DNA from: G963663615 sp963663615
GTDB taxonomy: Bacteria > Bacteroidota > Ignavibacteria > Ignavibacteriales > Melioribacteraceae
Length of the DNA stretch: 64,000 bases
Assembly: GCA_963663615.1 (NCBI GenBank)
Contig: OY760517.1
Location: 124,001 to 188,000 of the forward strand
Direction: 5' to 3'
The first letter of the stretch is position 1; every line of letters begins with the position of its first letter. Shown here piece after piece: positions 25,784 through 33,701 of this stretch. The notes under the pieces were generated by a model. The model saw only the letters and a list, made by a program, of their open reading frames with translations, made no database searches and was not told the origin of the DNA. The translations under genes were made by a program, and so were the position numbers.

Positions 25784-27010
25784 TTATCTACCCACAATAA
25801 AATCTTTTAAGGTTCTTAAAATAACATTAATCTGATAAACTTTGTTGCCAATAAATTCTCTACGTTTTATGGTGCTGAGAGCTATTTTATTATTCATCTT
25901 GTCACTCGCAGTACCCTTCCTGTCCGAATAGGCAAAAATACCTGAGCCATCAAAATGCGTTATTGTTAATAAAGTTTTAAGGAAATCAGAAAATCGTTCT
26001 CCCGGGAATCCAACAAGCATATGAGTTAAAAATACAGTTCGGGGCGAAATCTTGCGTAGTCGTCTTATTATTCGTTTTATATTTTTAATATCATAGGAAC
26101 GATTCATTTTTTTTATAATATAATTCGAACCACTTTGAACAGTTACATTTATTGAAGCGATATTAACCTTTTGAAACATTTCAAAATATTCTGATTCCTG
26201 CTTTTCCAGCCAAAACGGACTAACATAATTTATGTTAAAAACGGCATTCGGAAAATGACTATTTATATCCAGAATTAGTTTTGGCAAGGAAGATTTGATA
26301 TCTGCACCATAGCTTGCACAATCATCACCAACAAGGTATATAGACTTATCTGGTTGATATAGTTTTGTTACATCGTTTAAAACATCTTCCAAACTCCGTG
26401 ATTTTATGTGTCCCTTCGCTTTTTTTATAATGCAATAAGCACAATTACCAACACAACCACTTGCAACCTGGATAAACACCTTATTATTTTGATCAACAAC
26501 CTTGTAAAGTAATCCAAGAGCAGATTTTGTACCACGAAGATTTTCCAGGGAATAAAAGAAATTTTTTATCTTATCCGAATAAATTGAAGAAGTTGAATAA
26601 ATACCAATGCCCATTCGTTCAAGTACGGTTTCATCAACAAATTTACCAGGAACATCATCGTACTTTATTTTAGGGGAAAGGAGATTATCTATTTCGTTTT
26701 CCTCATGAAGAACATGCACATCTTCCAGTCCTGATTCTTCAAAAATATGTCCCGCTATCTTGTTTAGGCAACCCATTGAAATGAGTTTACATCCGGGTTT
26801 AACCTTACTCTTTGCAGACCTGAAAAGATTAACACAAACTTCCTCCTGTTCAGCAGTAAATCCGCATGTATTTACAATAACGTAGTCCGCTTTGGTAATA
26901 TCCTGAACAATATTAAAATCATTCTTCTGAATATAACGCCCTATTCCGGAAGTTAATACCGCATTTGGTTTACACCGTGTATGCAAACTTGAAATGAATA
27001 CATTTTGCAT
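25784..27010 (-). CDS. MiaB-like radical SAM methylthiotransferase lacking a TRAM domain
   Basis: 408 residues. The N-terminal UPF0004-type domain has Cys 13, 49 (NTCGF) and 81 (MGC) for the auxiliary 4Fe-4S cluster. The radical SAM triad C186-x3-C190-x2-C193 lies in ASGCVGNCAYC. Later motifs MLVGFPGE and YSDRKGT match MiaB/MtaB/RimO. About 35 residues follow YSDRKGT and then the protein ends, so the usual C-terminal TRAM RNA/protein-binding domain is absent. The family adds a methylthio group to tRNA (MiaB, MtaB) or ribosomal protein S12 (RimO); without TRAM the substrate is uncertain. The S41 gene starts on the base after its stop. Confidence 0.85.
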   Translation of the reverse strand: MQNVFISSLHTRCKPNAVLTSGIGRYIQKNDFNIVQDITKADYVIVNTCGFTAEQEEVCVNLFRSAKSKVKPGCKLISMGCLNKIAGHIFEESGLEDVHVLHEENEIDNLLSPKIKYDDVPGKFVDETVLERMGIGIYSTSSIYSDKIKNFFYSLENLRGTKSALGLLYKVVDQNNKVFIQVASGCVGNCAYCIIKKAKGHIKSRSLEDVLNDVTKLYQPDKSIYLVGDDCASYGADIKSSLPKLILDINSHFPNAVFNINYVSPFWLEKQESEYFEMFQKVNIASINVTVQSGSNYIIKKMNRSYDIKNIKRIIRRLRKISPRTVFLTHMLVGFPGERFSDFLKTLLTITHFDGSGIFAYSDRKGTASDKMNNKIALSTIKRREFIGNKVYQINVILRTLKDFIVGR

Positions 27011-27290
27011 GTTGTCTCCTTGATTTTATCTTTCCAAAATTGCCCTGCTGAGGTCAATAAATTTAATAAAAGTAGGAGCTAAAAATGATACCAAAATATT
27101 AACAGAAATTTATGATTGCCTTAGCAAAAATTGTGATTTGAGAGTTATGGAACATCTGCTAAAATAAGTCTGATTATCCGTATAAAAAAAAGAAAAATTA
27201 ATATTAAAAATATTTATAATTTTTAAGGTACTTCCGATAATACTACAGTATAACAATTTGAGTTACTTTGCAAATTAATGGGGAATTGTA

Positions 27291-29270
27291 GTGGACGTTT
27301 CAAAAGATTTAAAAATCTTGCTCGTTGAAGATGCCGGTGTGATGCGTAAAATGGAGGTAAAAACTCTAAAAACTCTTGGCATTGAAAATATAATAGAAGC
27401 AGAAAACGGGGAAGATGCAATATCCAAACTTGAGCTGGGTGTAAATCCTGACCTTATTATTTCTGACTGGAACATGCCTGTTAAGGATGGTTTCGAACTT
27501 CTGAAATGGGTAAGGGAAGGTGAGGAATATAAAAAGATACCCTTCCTTATGGCTACTGGTCGCGGAGAGAAAAAAGAAGTTTCGATGGCAAAAGATGCCG
27601 GCGTTAATGCGTTTATCTCCAAACCTTTCAATGCTGATGAGCTGAAGGAGAAGATACTTGAAGCAATTGGCGAAATTAAGGAAGAAGATCCGTCCAAAGT
27701 ACAGAGAGTTGCGCCTGTAATTACGGATTCCGGTAAGGTTAAACTTAGAATTGCCCATATACAAATTACAGATCACCTTGTGCTTGGCGTGCTTAAGGAT
27801 TTGATAAGATCAGGTAAATTAAGACCCGAACATTTTGAGCTGGAAACAGTTGCAATGGGAGGGTGGAATCCGGTTGCCAAAGCTCTTGAAAATGGTTCCG
27901 TTGATGGTGCTTGTGTGCTTGCCCCAATTGCAATGGATTTATATAGCCATAAAGTACCTATAAAGCTTGTACTGTTTGCTCACAAAAACGGTAGTATTTT
28001 TGTAAGAAACAGAAAAGGGGGTAACTTTGAAACAGAAAGAGCCTCTTTCTACAGAGATAAATCGTTTTATCTTCCACATATGATGTCAATTCATAATATG
28101 CTTGCCCACATGTTTTTTAAAGGTATAGGACTTGAAGCTGGTGTGCCTGGCAATCATAAGGTTGATGTTAGTCTGGAAGTTGTACCTCCTGTTCAAATGC
28201 CGCAAATTGTTGCCCAGAGTGAAGAAGCTGCCGGTTATTTTGTTGCCGAACCTCTTGGTACCAAAGCAATTGCTGCCGGTAATGCAGATTTGCAATTTCT
28301 TTCAAGCGAATTATATGAAGATCACCCCTGCTGTGTAGTTACTGTACAGGATGATGTGATAGATAAATACCGTGTCGCAGTTGAAGAGCTAAGTAAAATG
28401 CTGGTACATGCAGGCAAATTTATTGAAACCAACCCAGGTACTGCTGCCGAAATTGCTGTGAAATTTCTTGATCCTAATGGTAACTTGGGATTAAAAGTAC
28501 CACTACTTAAAAATGTACTTACAGAACCTAAGGGTATTACAACCGGCGATCTTTACCCTGATATTGAAGCACTAGATAAAATACAGCATTACATGCACAA
28601 TGAAATGGGTATAGGAAATATTATTGATGTTAACGAGTTCGTAGATATATCATTTGCAAATGCAGCTTGTACAAATGTTTCGGAAAGGAAAAAGGCTGTT
28701 TTGCATAATAATCCTGATAGATTAAATGAAATACTGAAAAAATCAATTGCTAACAAAAGCGATACTGCTGCAAAAGAACTTCTTAACAAGGAAGGCAAAT
28801 ACCTTATTTTTACACTCGACAAGCAGAAATATTGCATGGATATTCTAAAGATTCGCGAAATTATCAGGATGGTTCCTGTGCGGTCTTACCCGCAAAGTCC
28901 GGAGTATGTACTTGGCGTAATTAACCTTCGCGGTTCTATTGTACCTGTTATGGATTCAAGAATAATATTCAATTTGCCTAAAATTAATTATGATACCAAA
29001 CATTTCATTATTGTGCTGGAAACAGAGGTTGATGGCAAGGAAATTAAAATGGGTATTGCGGTAGATGGTGTTAGTGAAGTTGCCAATGTTGTAGCCGATC
29101 AAATTCATAATCCACCTGCATTTGTTGTGAACGAAGGTTCGAACTATGTTATGGCAATTGCCAAAGTAGATGGCAAACTAAATATGATAGTTGATATTGA
29201 CAAGCTGCTTTATATTAATCAGACGGATACACCAATTCAGGCTCAGCTGGAGCTTTCGGAAGCAGTATAA
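27291..29270 (+). CDS. CheY receiver / periplasmic-binding-protein-like / CheW fusion
   Basis: 659 residues from GTG 27291 (GGGGAAT just upstream); no signal peptide or membrane helix, so cytoplasmic. Residues 5-125 are a CheY-type receiver with acidic E13/D14, phosphoacceptor D59 in SDWNMP, T89 and K111. Residues about 150-430 resemble NrtA/CmpA/TauA-type substrate-binding proteins (VPPVQMPQIVAQSEEAAGYFVAEPLG, NGSVDGACVLAPIA). Residues about 500-645 are a CheW domain (VLGVINLRGSIVPVMDSR). CheW links chemoreceptors to CheA, and CheV proteins are CheW-CheY fusions; the inserted ligand-binding module is the odd part. It could report cytoplasmic nitrate, bicarbonate or a similar solute to the chemotaxis array. 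No other che gene is nearby. Strong terminator downstream. Confidence 0.9.
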   Translation: MDVSKDLKILLVEDAGVMRKMEVKTLKTLGIENIIEAENGEDAISKLELGVNPDLIISDWNMPVKDGFELLKWVREGEEYKKIPFLMATGRGEKKEVSMAKDAGVNAFISKPFNADELKEKILEAIGEIKEEDPSKVQRVAPVITDSGKVKLRIAHIQITDHLVLGVLKDLIRSGKLRPEHFELETVAMGGWNPVAKALENGSVDGACVLAPIAMDLYSHKVPIKLVLFAHKNGSIFVRNRKGGNFETERASFYRDKSFYLPHMMSIHNMLAHMFFKGIGLEAGVPGNHKVDVSLEVVPPVQMPQIVAQSEEAAGYFVAEPLGTKAIAAGNADLQFLSSELYEDHPCCVVTVQDDVIDKYRVAVEELSKMLVHAGKFIETNPGTAAEIAVKFLDPNGNLGLKVPLLKNVLTEPKGITTGDLYPDIEALDKIQHYMHNEMGIGNIIDVNEFVDISFANAACTNVSERKKAVLHNNPDRLNEILKKSIANKSDTAAKELLNKEGKYLIFTLDKQKYCMDILKIREIIRMVPVRSYPQSPEYVLGVINLRGSIVPVMDSRIIFNLPKINYDTKHFIIVLETEVDGKEIKMGIAVDGVSEVANVVADQIHNPPAFVVNEGSNYVMAIAKVDGKLNMIVDIDKLLYINQTDTPIQAQLELSEAV

Positions 29271-29294
29271 ATTTTACAAGCCCCCTTATAAAGG

Positions 29295-29328
29295 AAAAGC
29301 CCTGCTCAATTACTGACAGGGCTTTTTT
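29295..29328 (+). terminator. Rho-independent terminator after the CheY-SBP-CheW gene
   Basis: Perfect 10-bp stem AAAAGCCCTG (29295-29304) / CAGGGCTTTT (29317-29326), 12-base loop, then T-rich sequence. The A-run on the left would also give a T-run on minus, so it may work in both directions. Confidence 0.9.
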
Positions 29329-29350
29329 ATTTTAAATTGTGTGTTTGCAA

Positions 29351-29370
29351 GGGCAATTCGTGAATCGCCC
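29351..29370. repeat. REP-like palindrome, copy 1
   Basis: GGGCAATTC-GT-GAATCGCCC is an imperfect 20-bp palindrome (one mismatched pair) between the terminator and rseP. Its left arm (AGGGCAATTC with the preceding base) is identical to the arm of the palindrome at 33551-33597, suggesting a dispersed intergenic repeat family. Confidence 0.45.
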
Positions 29371-29403
29371 GTACATAGCAATTTAGGAGTTGCGTGAAAA
29401 TTT

Positions 29404-30759
29404 TTACCAGTTCATAATATCGTTATACATTACAAATAGGAAGAATGACATCAGCAGAATGAATCCAACATTCTGAATTGCAATCTTAACTTTTAGGGGT
29501 AATTCCCGCCTGATAACTCCCTCAATAAGTATAATTACAAAATGACCACCATCGAGTACCGGAAGTGGGAGCAGGTTCATAATGGCAAGGGTAATACTTA
29601 ACATGGCTATAAAACGTAGGAAATATGTTAATCCGGCATCTGCACTTATTTTTGCAAATTTTGCAATTTTAGCTGGTCCGCCAACTGATTCTGCAACATC
29701 AGCTTTACCGGTAAAAAGCATTTTCACAAAACTTATTAAAGTGCTTACATTTTTTACACCATCATCAAATCCAACTGCAATCGATTCGACAAAGCCGTAA
29801 GTTTTATAAATAAAGTTACCAACATATACTTCTGTATTCATTACACCAATTTTATCATCAACACCCGGTGTAACGGCAATTGCCAAAGTATCCTCACCAC
29901 GAAGCATCGTAAACGTCATTTCCGTTTGAGGGTTATCCTGTATAATGTTAAATACTTCCTGCGGACTGCTAACATTGGTGCCGTTTATGGCAATGTATTC
30001 GTCACCATCCATTAAGCCAGATTCGGCAGCAGGTGAGTTTTCAAGCACCTGAGCAATGGCTGTGCGGGTATCACCAATATTAAGGAAGAATGATTTGGAT
30101 GCACTTTCGGTAACTGTTTTGCCTTTTATTTCAACAGTTTTTTTCTCGCCATTTCTATCAACTACAAATGTTAGGTCTTTACCAAAATTTTCAATTAAAC
30201 TAAGGTTATATACATCATCCCAGTTGTTAACTTTTGCATTGTTAACAGAAATTACCTTGTCGCCCTTACGGAACCCGGCTTCAAAAGCTACTGAACTTGT
30301 TGGTGTTGTACCAACGGTAGTAGTGTCGTAAATCCTTTTACCTTCAAAAAAGTTAAGTGCGGAAAAAATTATTATAGCCAGTACAAAATTCATTAACACA
30401 CCGGCGGAAATTACAAACAATTTGGCAATTGTAGATTTAGAACGAAACTCATCCGGTGCAGGTTCGTTATTTGCAAAATCGTTATCAAAACTTTCATCAA
30501 CCATTCCGGCAATTTTTACATAGCCGCCAAGGGGCAGCATACTTATTCTGTAATCAGTTTTGCCTTCGAGGTCAAAATCTTCGGGCAGGTTACCAGATGA
30601 AAATCCGCTTATTTTATTCCAGCCAAAAAGACGTTTACCAAAACCAATAGCAAAAACATCAACCCTCATTCCCATAAGCTTGGCAGCTAAAAAGTGTCCA
30701 AGTTCATGAACAAAAACAAGGGTAAGTATCGTAACTACGAAATAAAAAACATAATCCAT
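29404..30759 (-). CDS. rseP: Site-2 intramembrane metalloprotease RseP
   Basis: 451 residues. The zinc motif HELGH lies at 18-22 in the first transmembrane helix, and the third zinc ligand is in LPVLDGGH (about 402). Two PDZ-like regions lie between the membrane segments (about 140-225 and 230-310, the second with NSPAAESGLMDGDEYIAING). Hydrophobic helices occur at about 1-20, 115-135, 375-400 and 425-445. RseP cleaves anti-sigma factors and remnant signal peptides within the inner membrane. An ECF sigma/anti-sigma pair near 41 kb is one conceivable target, but that is a guess. The gene starts 5 bases after the dxr stop, a common gene pair. Confidence 0.95.
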   Translation of the reverse strand: MDYVFYFVVTILTLVFVHELGHFLAAKLMGMRVDVFAIGFGKRLFGWNKISGFSSGNLPEDFDLEGKTDYRISMLPLGGYVKIAGMVDESFDNDFANNEPAPDEFRSKSTIAKLFVISAGVLMNFVLAIIIFSALNFFEGKRIYDTTTVGTTPTSSVAFEAGFRKGDKVISVNNAKVNNWDDVYNLSLIENFGKDLTFVVDRNGEKKTVEIKGKTVTESASKSFFLNIGDTRTAIAQVLENSPAAESGLMDGDEYIAINGTNVSSPQEVFNIIQDNPQTEMTFTMLRGEDTLAIAVTPGVDDKIGVMNTEVYVGNFIYKTYGFVESIAVGFDDGVKNVSTLISFVKMLFTGKADVAESVGGPAKIAKFAKISADAGLTYFLRFIAMLSITLAIMNLLPLPVLDGGHFVIILIEGVIRRELPLKVKIAIQNVGFILLMSFFLFVMYNDIMNW

Positions 30760-30764
30760 TTATT

Positions 30765-31919
30765 CTAAAACTCCTGTGTAATATAATTCGCGGCAAATTT
30801 TCTTGTTAGAGTATCAAATTCAAAAATAGTTTCAAGCTCAACATTGGTTTTGCATTCAAAATTATTTAATGCGGCATCGGCAACATTGGCTATATCAAGG
30901 TACTTAATTTTTCCTTTAAGGAAACTATCAACTGCAATTTCATTTGCTGCATTTAGTATGCAGGAATGAACTCCGCCTTGTTCAAGTGATTGAAATGCAA
31001 GGCTAAGGCATCTGAATTTCTGCATATCCGGTTCTACAAAGGCAAGCTCGCCAAGTTTCCGAAAATCTGTTTTTACATATTCGGCGTTTGTTCTATCCGG
31101 ATAAGTAAAAGCATATTGAATAGGAATTTTCATATCGGGCAGACTAAGCTGTGCCTTAATTGAATTATCAACAAACTCAACCATCGAATGAATTACCGAT
31201 TGAGGATGAATAATCACATCAATTTTGGAAACCGGAACATCAAAGAGCCATTTTGCTTCAATAACTTCCAAACCTTTGTTCATCATAGTTGACGAATCAA
31301 TTGTTATTTTTGTTCCCATTTTCCAGTTAGGATGGTTTAAAGCATCTTCTACCGACACACTTTGTAAATCCTCAAGAGTATTGTTAAGAAACGGACCACC
31401 CGATGCAGTTAAAATAATCTTTTCAATTTCCTTTTGCTTTTCACCAACAAGGCACTGGAATATAGCACTATGTTCCGAATCAACCGGTAGTATTTCCGAC
31501 TTATACTGTTTGGCAAGAGCCATAACATATTCGCCGGCGGCAACAAGTGTTTCCTTGTTTGCCAGGGCAATTCGTTTGCTCCGTTTAATAGCATTTATTG
31601 TTGGCTTCAAGCCTGCAAATCCAACCAGCGATGATAACAGTATATCGTAATCTGCTGATTGTGTAACTTCAAGCAAACCTTCTTCACCTTCCAGAACAGT
31701 TGTGCCATTTGTAATACGGGTTCTAAGTTCTTTTGCTTTTGCTGGATTTCGGACTACAACTATTTGGGGTGAGAATTGTTTTATTTGCTGTTCAAGTACA
31801 TCAATGTTTGAATTTGCTGTTAGAACAACCGGCTTAAACATATCGGGGTTATCTGCAATAACACGCAAGGCATTAACCCCAATTGAGCCGGTTGAACCAA
31901 GTAATAATATTTTTTTCAT
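30765..31919 (-). CDS. dxr: 1-deoxy-D-xylulose-5-phosphate reductoisomerase
   Basis: 384 residues. The NADPH-binding loop GSTGSIG lies at 8-14. The metal-binding PVDSEHSA has D147 and E149, and ASGGPF and the NHPNWKMGTKITIDSSTMMNKGLEVIEA block form the substrate site. It converts DXP to MEP with NADPH, the committed step of non-mevalonate isoprenoid synthesis. Full length. Upstream partner of rseP in a two-gene operon. Confidence 0.97.
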   Translation of the reverse strand: MKKILLLGSTGSIGVNALRVIADNPDMFKPVVLTANSNIDVLEQQIKQFSPQIVVVRNPAKAKELRTRITNGTTVLEGEEGLLEVTQSADYDILLSSLVGFAGLKPTINAIKRSKRIALANKETLVAAGEYVMALAKQYKSEILPVDSEHSAIFQCLVGEKQKEIEKIILTASGGPFLNNTLEDLQSVSVEDALNHPNWKMGTKITIDSSTMMNKGLEVIEAKWLFDVPVSKIDVIIHPQSVIHSMVEFVDNSIKAQLSLPDMKIPIQYAFTYPDRTNAEYVKTDFRKLGELAFVEPDMQKFRCLSLAFQSLEQGGVHSCILNAANEIAVDSFLKGKIKYLDIANVADAALNNFECKTNVELETIFEFDTLTRKFAANYITQEF

Positions 31920-32012
31920 TATACTCTTAAATAGTGATTATTATTTGAGCCATAAAAACACAATCATTAAAGTTAACCATAAATATTCAAAAGAACACGT
32001 AGTGAGTGTTTT

Positions 32013-32474
32013 TTACATAAAATTTCTGCTAAGGGCAAACAGGAAGTTTAATATAACAAGAATATGTACAATTGTGCTTGAAGTAAAAACTTTACCGAGA
32101 CTATTTTTCAGTTCATCTTCGGTAAGAGTACCAAATCCGGTCCTTACTTTTTTTGCTGCCGGAATCATCATCCCACCAATTACAGCGAATATAATAATTA
32201 GTAATACCTGTTTGCTAACTAACCAGTGATTACTGGAAAAATCAAAAAAATCATAATGACCAGCACTGGTTACAAGAAAAATACCACTAAGCAAAATTCC
32301 TGTTGATGCAAGCATTCCTGTTAAATTAAGCTGAGCCAGGTAAATTTTAACGGTTTTGGGATCAAGTTTTCCTTCTTCCTTTAGTTTACCACGTAAAAAA
32401 TAGTCAAGGGGGATGCCGAACAACCACATACCGGCAAATATAATGTGCAGAGTAACTACAATAGAATAAACCAT
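32013..32474 (-). CDS. Four-helix membrane protein, DUF2269-like
   Basis: 153 residues with four hydrophobic stretches (about 3-22, 50-70, 88-108, 130-150). It begins VYSIVVTLHIIFAGMWLFG, a pattern of the CopD/DUF2269 group where a His in helix 1 may bind haem or copper. The assignment is tentative. It sits between a DUF6901-like gene and dxr on the same strand, with gaps of 54 and 93 bases. No function can be given. Confidence 0.6.
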   Translation of the reverse strand: MVYSIVVTLHIIFAGMWLFGIPLDYFLRGKLKEEGKLDPKTVKIYLAQLNLTGMLASTGILLSGIFLVTSAGHYDFFDFSSNHWLVSKQVLLIIIFAVIGGMMIPAAKKVRTGFGTLTEDELKNSLGKVFTSSTIVHILVILNFLFALSRNFM

Positions 32475-32528
32475 ATTTCCTTCTTAATGTTTTATGGGTT
32501 TAACCGAAGGAGGTATGTACAAGGTTCC

Positions 32529-33242
32529 CTAATGCAGCCATTCCTTTAAAAGATTTTCATACATTGAAAGGTCATTCTCATCAACCGAGAATGTAACAGT
32601 ATCAGCAAAGTTGTTTAATACAACTACAGCATTTATGCTTGTGTCAAGTTTTTCCAGATCGGCAATTTTACGGGCTACATTCTGATTTACAATTTTAATA
32701 TCGTCATAATAGTCTTTCAGTTTTTTAAGTTCCCAGTCAGCCTCCTTGCCGTTACGGTTTCTTATAAACTGAGCCAGTACATACATTGCAAATACACGGT
32801 ATTCAGTTTCATCTATACTGGCAAAAGGTAGATGGAACTTTACAAGTGGCTTAAGTTTTCCAAGTATTGGGCAGCCGCTGGAAGCCATAATTAAGCCTAC
32901 AATTGCACCAACGCCATCTTGTACGGGTGTGTGTTTGTAGTAAGTTCTGTCGGGAGTTTTTACAATTGTTTTGGCTTTTTCGAACGAAGGGATATCGGAG
33001 AAGAAAGCAATTATATCTTTGAGGTTTACCGCAATTGGACAGTATTCATTTTCGGTTATATTGAGCGGACAGTTAGGGCACTTGAAACTATCAAGCTTTG
33101 CCCAACCCGGTAAGTTGTCATTCGATTCTCGAATGATGGTTAGAGTTGCAGTATCAATGTTTATTGAAAAAATTCTTTCGGTACCATCTTCAAAAATAAA
33201 TTTGTACTGGATCTTTTTTACAGGCTCATCGAATAAAACCAT
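32529..33242 (-). CDS. Uncharacterised cytoplasmic protein with a CxxC...C motif (DUF6901-like)
   Basis: 237 residues from ATG 33242 (GGAG seven bases upstream); an in-frame ATG at 33287 lacks such support. Residues 1-45 form a beta-rich N-terminal part (KKIQYKFIFEDGTERIFSI). A CPNCPLNITENEYCPIAVNL segment with three Cys follows near 55-75 and may hold a metal or disulfide. The C-terminal half is helical, with ASSGCPILGKLKPL near 130. It matches the pattern I associate with DUF6901; biochemical role unknown. Possibly co-transcribed with the downstream membrane protein. Confidence 0.65.
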   Translation of the reverse strand: MVLFDEPVKKIQYKFIFEDGTERIFSINIDTATLTIIRESNDNLPGWAKLDSFKCPNCPLNITENEYCPIAVNLKDIIAFFSDIPSFEKAKTIVKTPDRTYYKHTPVQDGVGAIVGLIMASSGCPILGKLKPLVKFHLPFASIDETEYRVFAMYVLAQFIRNRNGKEADWELKKLKDYYDDIKIVNQNVARKIADLEKLDTSINAVVVLNNFADTVTFSVDENDLSMYENLLKEWLH

Positions 33243-33701
33243 TAACCACTCCAATATCAACTTAAGTGCAGTAAACCGAATATACAATTTTTTATTTACT
33301 GGTAAAAGCAGAAATTTTGACGCATCTCACTAAATCCTTCTATTATTTTAATTTATTTCGGGGAATAACATTTTTGGTAAGTTTTTTTATCCGGCAATTG
33401 ATGTGCTAGCAATATGTAAAAAGGTTTTCCATGTTTAGGAGTCCCGCCAGGGTTACTCATTTATAATCGCGTAACTTTGGATCATTATCTAATTCTAAAT
33501 AGATATTGCGATAAAAGTTGTTGCAATACTACCACGCTTTAAAACTAGTAAGGGCAATTCTCCCGATAGATCGGAGTCAATGGACATGAATTGCCCTACA
33601 AAAATACGCTTAACCAGCTTACCGTACTTTTACAGAATATTTATATTAAGGAGAGCAAATACTTGAAGTTATCCAAACTTTACAGGTTATTTAACTTTTA
33701 T
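33243..33701. other. 459-bp intergenic region with a REP-like element
   Basis: No ORF of convincing quality. It carries the palindromic element at 33551-33597 described separately. It lies between the start of the DUF6901-like gene and the stop of a large T9SS gene, so it should hold the promoter of the former; no promoter could be assigned by eye. Confidence 0.6.
33551..33597. repeat. REP-like palindrome, copy 2 (nested hairpins)
   Basis: The outer arms AGGGCAATTC (33551-33560) and GAATTGCCCT (33588-33597) are perfect inverted repeats. Inside, CCGAT-AG-ATCGG (33563-33574) makes a second hairpin. The outer arm matches the palindrome at 29351. Nested palindromes of this type often belong to REP families mobilised by Y1 (RAYT) transposases. 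No such transposase gene is in the window. Confidence 0.55.

Noticed and set aside
27275..27776. Two long open frames antisense to the CheY domain
   Set aside because: The plus-strand receiver motifs are intact; the antisense products are low-complexity Ser/Phe-rich.
31565..31578. A further GGGCAATTC inside dxr as a REP copy
   Set aside because: No second inverted arm; it is ordinary coding sequence.
31225..31650. 141-codon open frame antisense to dxr
   Set aside because: Lies entirely inside a well-supported conserved gene and shows no recognisable features.
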